From assembly GCF_034190915.1 (NCBI RefSeq), contig NW_026947547.1, positions 62,001 to 126,000 on the forward strand: DNA of 64,000 nucleotides. The letters are read 5' to 3'. The stretch is from Cavia porcellus (taxonomy: Eukaryota; Chordata; Mammalia; Rodentia; Caviidae). This document shows positions 60,113 through 64,000 of the stretch, one piece after another. A program made the position numbers and the translations under genes. Under the pieces are notes generated by a model, which was given only the letters and a program-made list of their open reading frames with translations, did no database searches and was not told where the DNA came from. Positions within the stretch are counted from its first letter, which is position 1. Every line of letters starts with the position of its first letter.

Positions 60113-60122
60113 CCCCTTGGGG
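60113..60122. other. CCCCTTGGGG, A-type S landmark (copy 8)
   Basis: Lies about 70 bases after the junction at about 60045, so an A-half fragment was joined here to the end of a B half. Confidence 0.85.
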
Positions 60123-61218
60123 TTAGCGTTAGGGTGAGGGTGAGGGTTAGGTTAGGGTTAGAATTGGTTTAGAGTTAGGGTGTGGATTAGGGTTAGGGTT
60201 AGGGTGAGGATCAGGGTCAGAGTCAGGGTTAGGTCTAGTGTTAGAGTTAGGGTTAGGGTTAGGTTTAGGGTTAGGTTTGTGTTAGAGTTAGGGATAGGGT
60301 TAGTGTTAGGGTTGGGTTAGGGTTACGGTTAGGGTTAGGGTTAGTGTTATTGGGTTATGGTTAGGGTTATGGTTACGTTTATGTTTGGGTTTGGGTTAGG
60401 GTTAGGGTTAGGATTAGGGTTATGTTTTGGGTTAGGTTTGGGTTAGGGTTAGTATTAGGGTTCGGTTTGGGTTAGTTTTAGGGTTACGGCTAGGGTTAGG
60501 GATACGTTTGGGTTAGGATTTGGGTTAGGTTAGGGTTAGGGTTAGGGCTAAGGATAGGGGTAGGGTTAGAGTTAGTGTTAGGGTTAGGGTTTCATTAGTG
60601 TTAGTGTTATGGTTCGGGTTATGGTTAGGGTTGGGTTTAGGGTTAGGGTTGTGGCTGTGGTTGGTGATAGGTTTACGGCAAGGTTTAGGGATAGGGTTAG
60701 GATTAGGGTACGGTTTAGATTTGGTTAGGGTTGTTTAGGGTAAGTGTTAGGCTTAGGTTTATGCGTAGGGTAGGGTTAGTGTTAGGGTTAGGGTAAGGTT
60801 TGGGTTAGGGTTAGTGTTAGGGTTAGGGTTAGGGTTAGATTTACGTTCAGGGTTAGGGTTGGGTTTCAGGTTAGGGTTAGGGTTAGGCTTTTCGTTAGGT
60901 TTAAGTTTAGGGTTAATTTAGGATTGGTTTCGGTTGGTTAGGTTTAGGGTTAGGCTTAGGCTGAGGTTTAGGGTTAGGTTTAGAATTATGGTTAGGTTTA
61001 GTGTCAGGGTTGTGTTACGGTTAGGGTTAGGGTTAGGGTTAGGTTTAGGCTTATGGTATGGTAAGGGTAGCATTAGGGTTAGGGTACTCTTATCATTAGG
61101 GTTATAGTTATGGTTACGGTTAGGGTTCGTGTTGGGTTAGGTTTAGGTTTAGGGTTAGGGTTGGGTTAGGGTTGCTGTTGGGGTTTTGGTTCATGTTGGG
61201 GTTGGGTTGGGTTTGGTT

Positions 61219-61260
61219 TTAGGGTTAGGGTTAGGGTTAGGGTTAGGGTTAGGGTTAGGG
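61219..61260 (+). repeat. Perfect TTAGGG run, 7 units, between V and W
   Basis: Seven exact hexamers after TTTGGTT and before ATAGGG in the right-hand block. Confidence 0.85.
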
Positions 61261-64000
61261 ATAGGGTTAGGGTTGGGTTAGCGTTAGGGTTAGGGATAGA
61301 TTTAGGATTGGGTTAGGGTAGGGTTTGCGGTTGTGTTTCGGTTTGGGGTTGGCGTTGGGGTTTGGGTTAGGGTAAGTGCTAGGGTTAGGGTTAGGGTTAG
61401 GGTTAGGTTTGGTTAGGGTTGGTTAGGCTTCGGGTTAGGGTTAGGGTTAGAATTAGGCTTAGGGTTAGGGTTAGTCTTAGGGTTAGGGTTAAGGTTTGGG
61501 TTAGTGTTAGGGTTAGGGTTGGGTTAGGGTAAGTGTTAGGGTTAGGGTTTGGGTTAGAGTTAGGGTTAGGATTAGGGTTTAGGGTTAGGGTTAGGGTTGT
61601 GTTAGGGTTAGGGTTAGGGTTAGTGTTAGCATTAGGCTAAGGGCTAGGGTTAGGATTAGAGATAGGATTAGGTTTAGTGTTAGTGTTAGTGTTAGCGTTG
61701 GGTTAGGTTTTAATGTTTGGGTTAGGGATAGGTTTAGGCTTTGGGTTAGGGTCAGGGTTAGGGTTAGGGTTAGCGTTGGGTTAGGGTTAGGGTTAGGGTT
61801 AGGGTTAGGTTTAGGGTTAGGGTTAGGGATACTATTCGGGTTAGGGTTAGGTTAAATGTTAGAGGTACTGTTAGGGTTGGGTTTGGGTTATGGTTATGGT
61901 TATGGTTAGGGTTAGGGTTAGGCTTTGTCTTCGGGTATGTGTCAGGGTTAGGTTTAGGGTTAGTGTTGTGTTATGGTTAGAGTTTAGGTTTAGGGTTAGG
62001 GTTTAGGGTTGGGTTAGGGTTAGGCTTAGGGTTAGGGTTAGGTTTAGTTTTGGTTAGGGTTCGGTAGGGATAGGGTTAGGGTTAGGGTTACGGTTAGGTT
62101 TAGATTAGGGCTCGGGTTAGGCTTAGGGTTAGGGTTAGGGTTGGGATTAGAGTTAAGGTTGGTTTGGGTTTAGGTTAGGGTTAGGTTTATGGTCAGCATT
62201 AGGTTTAGGTGTTAGGGTTAGGGTTAGTGTTTGGGTTAGGGTTAGGTATAGGGTTGGGTTCGGTTTCGGGTTAGAGTTAGGTTTAGGGTTGGGTTAGGTT
62301 TGGAATTAGGGTTGGGTTAGGGTTAGGGTTAGGGTTAGGTTTAGATTAGGGTTCAGGTTAGTCTTAGGTTTAGGGTTATGGTTGGGATTAGAGTTAAGGT
62401 TGGTTTTGGTTAGGGTTAGGGTTAGGTTAATGGTCATCATTAGGTTGAGGTTTTAGGGTTATTGTTAGTGTTTGGGTTACGGTTAGGTATAGGATTGGGT
62501 TCGGTTTCGAGTTAGGGTTAGGTTTACGGTTGGTTTAGGTTTAGAATTAAGGTTGGGTTAGGGTTAGGGTTATGGTTAGAGTTAAGGTTAGGGTTAACGT
62601 TTGGGTTAGGGTCAGATTAGGGTTAGGCTTAGAGTTATTGTTAGGGTTACGTTTAGTGTTGGATTAGGTGTAAGTTTAGAGTTAGTGTTACGGTTATGGT
62701 TAGGGTTAGTTTAAGGTTAGGGTTAGAGCTGAGGTTAGGCTTTGGGTGGGGTAAGGTTAGTGTTAGGGTGAGGGCTAGGTTAGTGTTAGGCTTATGGTTT
62801 GAGGGTTAGGGTTAGTGTTGGAGGTTTAGGGTAAAATTTAGGGTTAGGGCTCAGGTTAGGTGTAGCGTTCGGTTTAGGGTTAGGGTTAGGTTAGGTTTAG
62901 GTTTAGGGTTAGGGCTAGGGTTAGGATTAGTGTTGGGTTAGAGTTAGGGTTAGGGTTAGCCTTGGGGTTACTGTTAGAGTGAGGGTGAGGGTTAGGTTAG
63001 GGTTAGGATTGGGTTAGAGTTAGGGTGAGAATTAGGGTTAGGGTTAGGTTGAGAATCAGGTTAAGGTTCAGGGTTAGGGCTAGCGTTAGAGTTAGGGTTA
63101 GGTTTAGGTTTAGGGTTAGGGTTGTGTTAGGGTTAGGTTTAGAGTTAGGGTTAGGGTTAGGTTTCGGCCTAGGATTAATATTATTGGGTTATGTTTATGG
63201 TTAGGGATAGGGTTATTTTTGGCTTAGCCTTAGGTTTAGGGTTAGGGTTGTGTTAGTGTTAGGGATAGGGTTAGTGTTAGGGTTTGGTTAGGGTTAGGGT
63301 TATGGTTAGGGTTAGCGTAAGGGTTAGGGTTAGGGTTAGTGTGAGGTTTTATTTTTGGTTTTGGGTTAGGGTTAGGGTTAGGGTTAGGGTTATGTTTTGG
63401 ATTAGGGTTGGGTTAGGGTTAGTATTAGGGTTCTTGTTGGGTTAGTTTTAGTGTTACGGCTAGGGTTAGGGATACGTTTGGGTTAGGATTTGGGTTAGTT
63501 TAGGGTTAGGGTTAGGGCTAAGGATAGGCGTAGGGTTAGAGTTAGTGTTAGGTTTAGGGTTTCATTAGTGTTAGTGTTATGGTTCGGGTTATGGTTAGGG
63601 TTGGGTTTAGGGTTAGGGTTGTGATTGTGGTTGGCGATAGGTTTACGGCAAGGTTTAGGGATAGGGTTAGGGTTAGGGTACGGTTTAGATTTGGTGAGGG
63701 TTGGTTAGGGTAAGTGTTAGGCTTAGGTTTATGGGTAGGGTAAGGTTAGTGTTAGGGTTAGGGTTAGGCTTGGGTTAGGGTTAGTGTTAGGGTTACAATT
63801 AGGGTTAGGGTTAGGGTTAGATTTACGTTTAGGGTTAGGGTTTTGTTTCAGGTTAGGGTTAGGGTTAGGCTTTTGGTTCGGTTTAAGTTTAGTGATAATT
63901 TAGGGTTGGTTTCACTTGGTTAGGGTTAGGGTTATGCTTAGGTTTAGGCTTAGGTTTAGGGTTAGTGTTAGATTTAGGGTTAGCTCTAGTGTCAAGGTTG

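Larger units (their letters stand above)
3862..61094 (+). repeat. Dispersed landmark V, GTACTCTTATC, 20 copies
   Basis: An 11-base string that cannot be reached from TTAGGG by one change per hexamer recurs at 3862, 6845, 10272, 10447, 15004, 18866, 21900, 25762, 28772, 32652, 35678, 39517, 43205, 44346, 48082, 50789, 53122, 56661, 59714 and 61084. At 48082 and 61084 one base after TATC is altered. In the intact 6.9-kb units the spacing alternates about 3.01-3.03 kb and 3.84-3.88 kb, showing two V modules per unit. No known protein-binding motif is recognised in it. Confidence 0.9.
5961..63188 (+). repeat. Dispersed landmark N, TTAATATTATTGGG, 8 copies (B half only)
   Basis: An AT-rich string at 5961, 9375, 20997, 27887, 34782, 41945, 58811 and 63175. 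Each copy follows a B-type S (GCCTTGGGG) by a few hundred bases and never an A-type CCCC, so A and B halves are stable, separately inherited module types. Confidence 0.88.
1..64000 (+). repeat. Degenerate TTAGGG telomere-type array filling the window
   Basis: Every line of the window reads as TTAGGG or a near variant on the + strand. Frequent variants are TTAGTG, TTAGGT, TTACGG, TTAGCG, TTAGAG, TTATGG, TTCGGG, TTAGGC, TTAAGG, TCAGGG, CTAGGG, the 5-mer TTGGG and 7-mers such as TTAGGGG. C is rare and no CCCTAA-oriented stretch is present, so the orientation never flips. If this were a chromosome arm end, the terminus would lie beyond base 64000, because the G-rich strand runs 5'->3' towards the end. 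There is no increase in purity towards either edge, so the window lies inside a longer block. Known for the motif: such DNA can bind TRF-type proteins and form G-quadruplexes on the G-rich strand. Whether it does either here is inference. Confidence 0.97.
60046..64000 (+). repeat. Right-hand mosaic block, paralogous to about 4070-6786
   Basis: Begins at the approach to CCCC (60113), then T (about 60590), U, V (61084), W (about 61330), X, P (61828), Q-A (about 62190), Q-B (about 62430), R, S-B, N (63175), T and U, and runs off the window. From W onwards the order and many variants match 4070-6786 at an offset of about 57,214 to 57,240: P 4595 to 61828, R 5601 to 62815, N 5961 to 63175. The P-A-to-Q-B shortcut is common to both, which marks them as one lineage. 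Confidence 0.75.

Noticed and set aside
1..64000. Possible genes on the - strand
   Set aside because: The reverse strand is CCCTAA-type. One of its frames meets TAA in each perfect hexamer and the others give Pro-Asn or Leu-Thr dipeptide repeats with almost no start codons.
1..64000. CRISPR-like repeat-spacer arrangement
   Set aside because: Landmarks recur at kilobase spacing and the sequence between them is hexamer repeat, not unique spacers.
1..64000. Plant-type TTTAGGG telomere
   Set aside because: TTTAGGG 7-mers occur only here and there; the dominant period is six with TTAGGG.
1..64000. Nanopore base-calling error as the source of the degeneracy
   Set aside because: Known telomere mis-calls give long runs of one wrong motif such as TTAAAA. 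Here many different variants keep the same order in copies 6.9 kb apart. Residual single-base error and an assembly loop cannot be excluded from sequence alone, although private differences between units argue against a pure loop.
1..64000. Retroelement, LTR, SINE or transposon insertion
   Set aside because: No poly-A tract, terminal repeat, target duplication or stretch of non-hexamer sequence longer than about 15 bases was seen.

Overview
The whole 64 kb is one uninterrupted array of degenerate telomere-type hexamers, TTAGGG and its one-base variants, with the G-rich strand on + throughout. I see no gene, RNA gene, transposon, CRISPR array or ordinary single-copy stretch. The open frames that exist are runs of alternating Val-Arg or Gly-Leu, which is what GTTAGG or GGGTTA gives when read as codons; I annotate no CDS. 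The array runs off both window edges. The TTAGGG basis suggests an animal (probably a vertebrate) chromosome, in a subtelomeric, pericentromeric or interstitial block of telomere-derived satellite. TTAGGG telomeres also occur in fungi, some protists and some monocots, so the organism is an inference.

The array is not random decay. The same point variants recur in the same order over kilobases, so the hexamers are organised into modules, and the modules into higher-order repeat (HOR) units. Useful landmarks, in unit order, are: P (GGATACTATTAG), Q (TGGTCAGCATTAGG or its B form TGGTCATCATTAGG), R (GGGTAAAATTT), S (CCCCTTGGGG in the A form; GCCTTGGGG in the B form), N (TTAATATTATTGGG, B form only), T (GGGTTTCATTAG), U (GGGTTGGGTTTCAGG), V (GTACTCTTATC), W (GGTTGTGTTTCGG), X (GGTTTTATTGTTT or GGTTTTCTTGTTT) and Y (CAGGAATAGAG).

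Layout: 1-70 is the tail of an earlier unit. 71-11201 is a long 11.13-kb unit. 11202-15758 repeats its first 4.5 kb. 15759-22654, 22655-29526 and 29527-36426 are three head-to-tail units of 6896, 6872 and 6900 bp, each with an A-type half (P-Q-R-S-T-U-W-X-Y) and a B-type half (V-W-X-Y-Q-R-S-N-T-U-V-W-X). 36427 to about 42040 is a fourth, truncated unit carrying a 297-bp internal tandem duplication. About 42040-50340 is a scrambled zone of short W/X/Y/V modules with the longest perfect TTAGGG run I found. About 50340-52700 is a diverged copy of about 6330-8760. 53889 to about 60045 is another, deleted 6.9-kb-type unit. About 61300-64000 is a diverged copy of about 4070-6786.

The most interesting point is that a telomere-motif satellite shows alpha-satellite-like behaviour: nested higher-order repeats, local tandem duplications, module-joining deletions, and variant combinations between neighbouring units that pass a four-gamete test for exchange. 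All comparisons were made by eye; percent identities were not computed.
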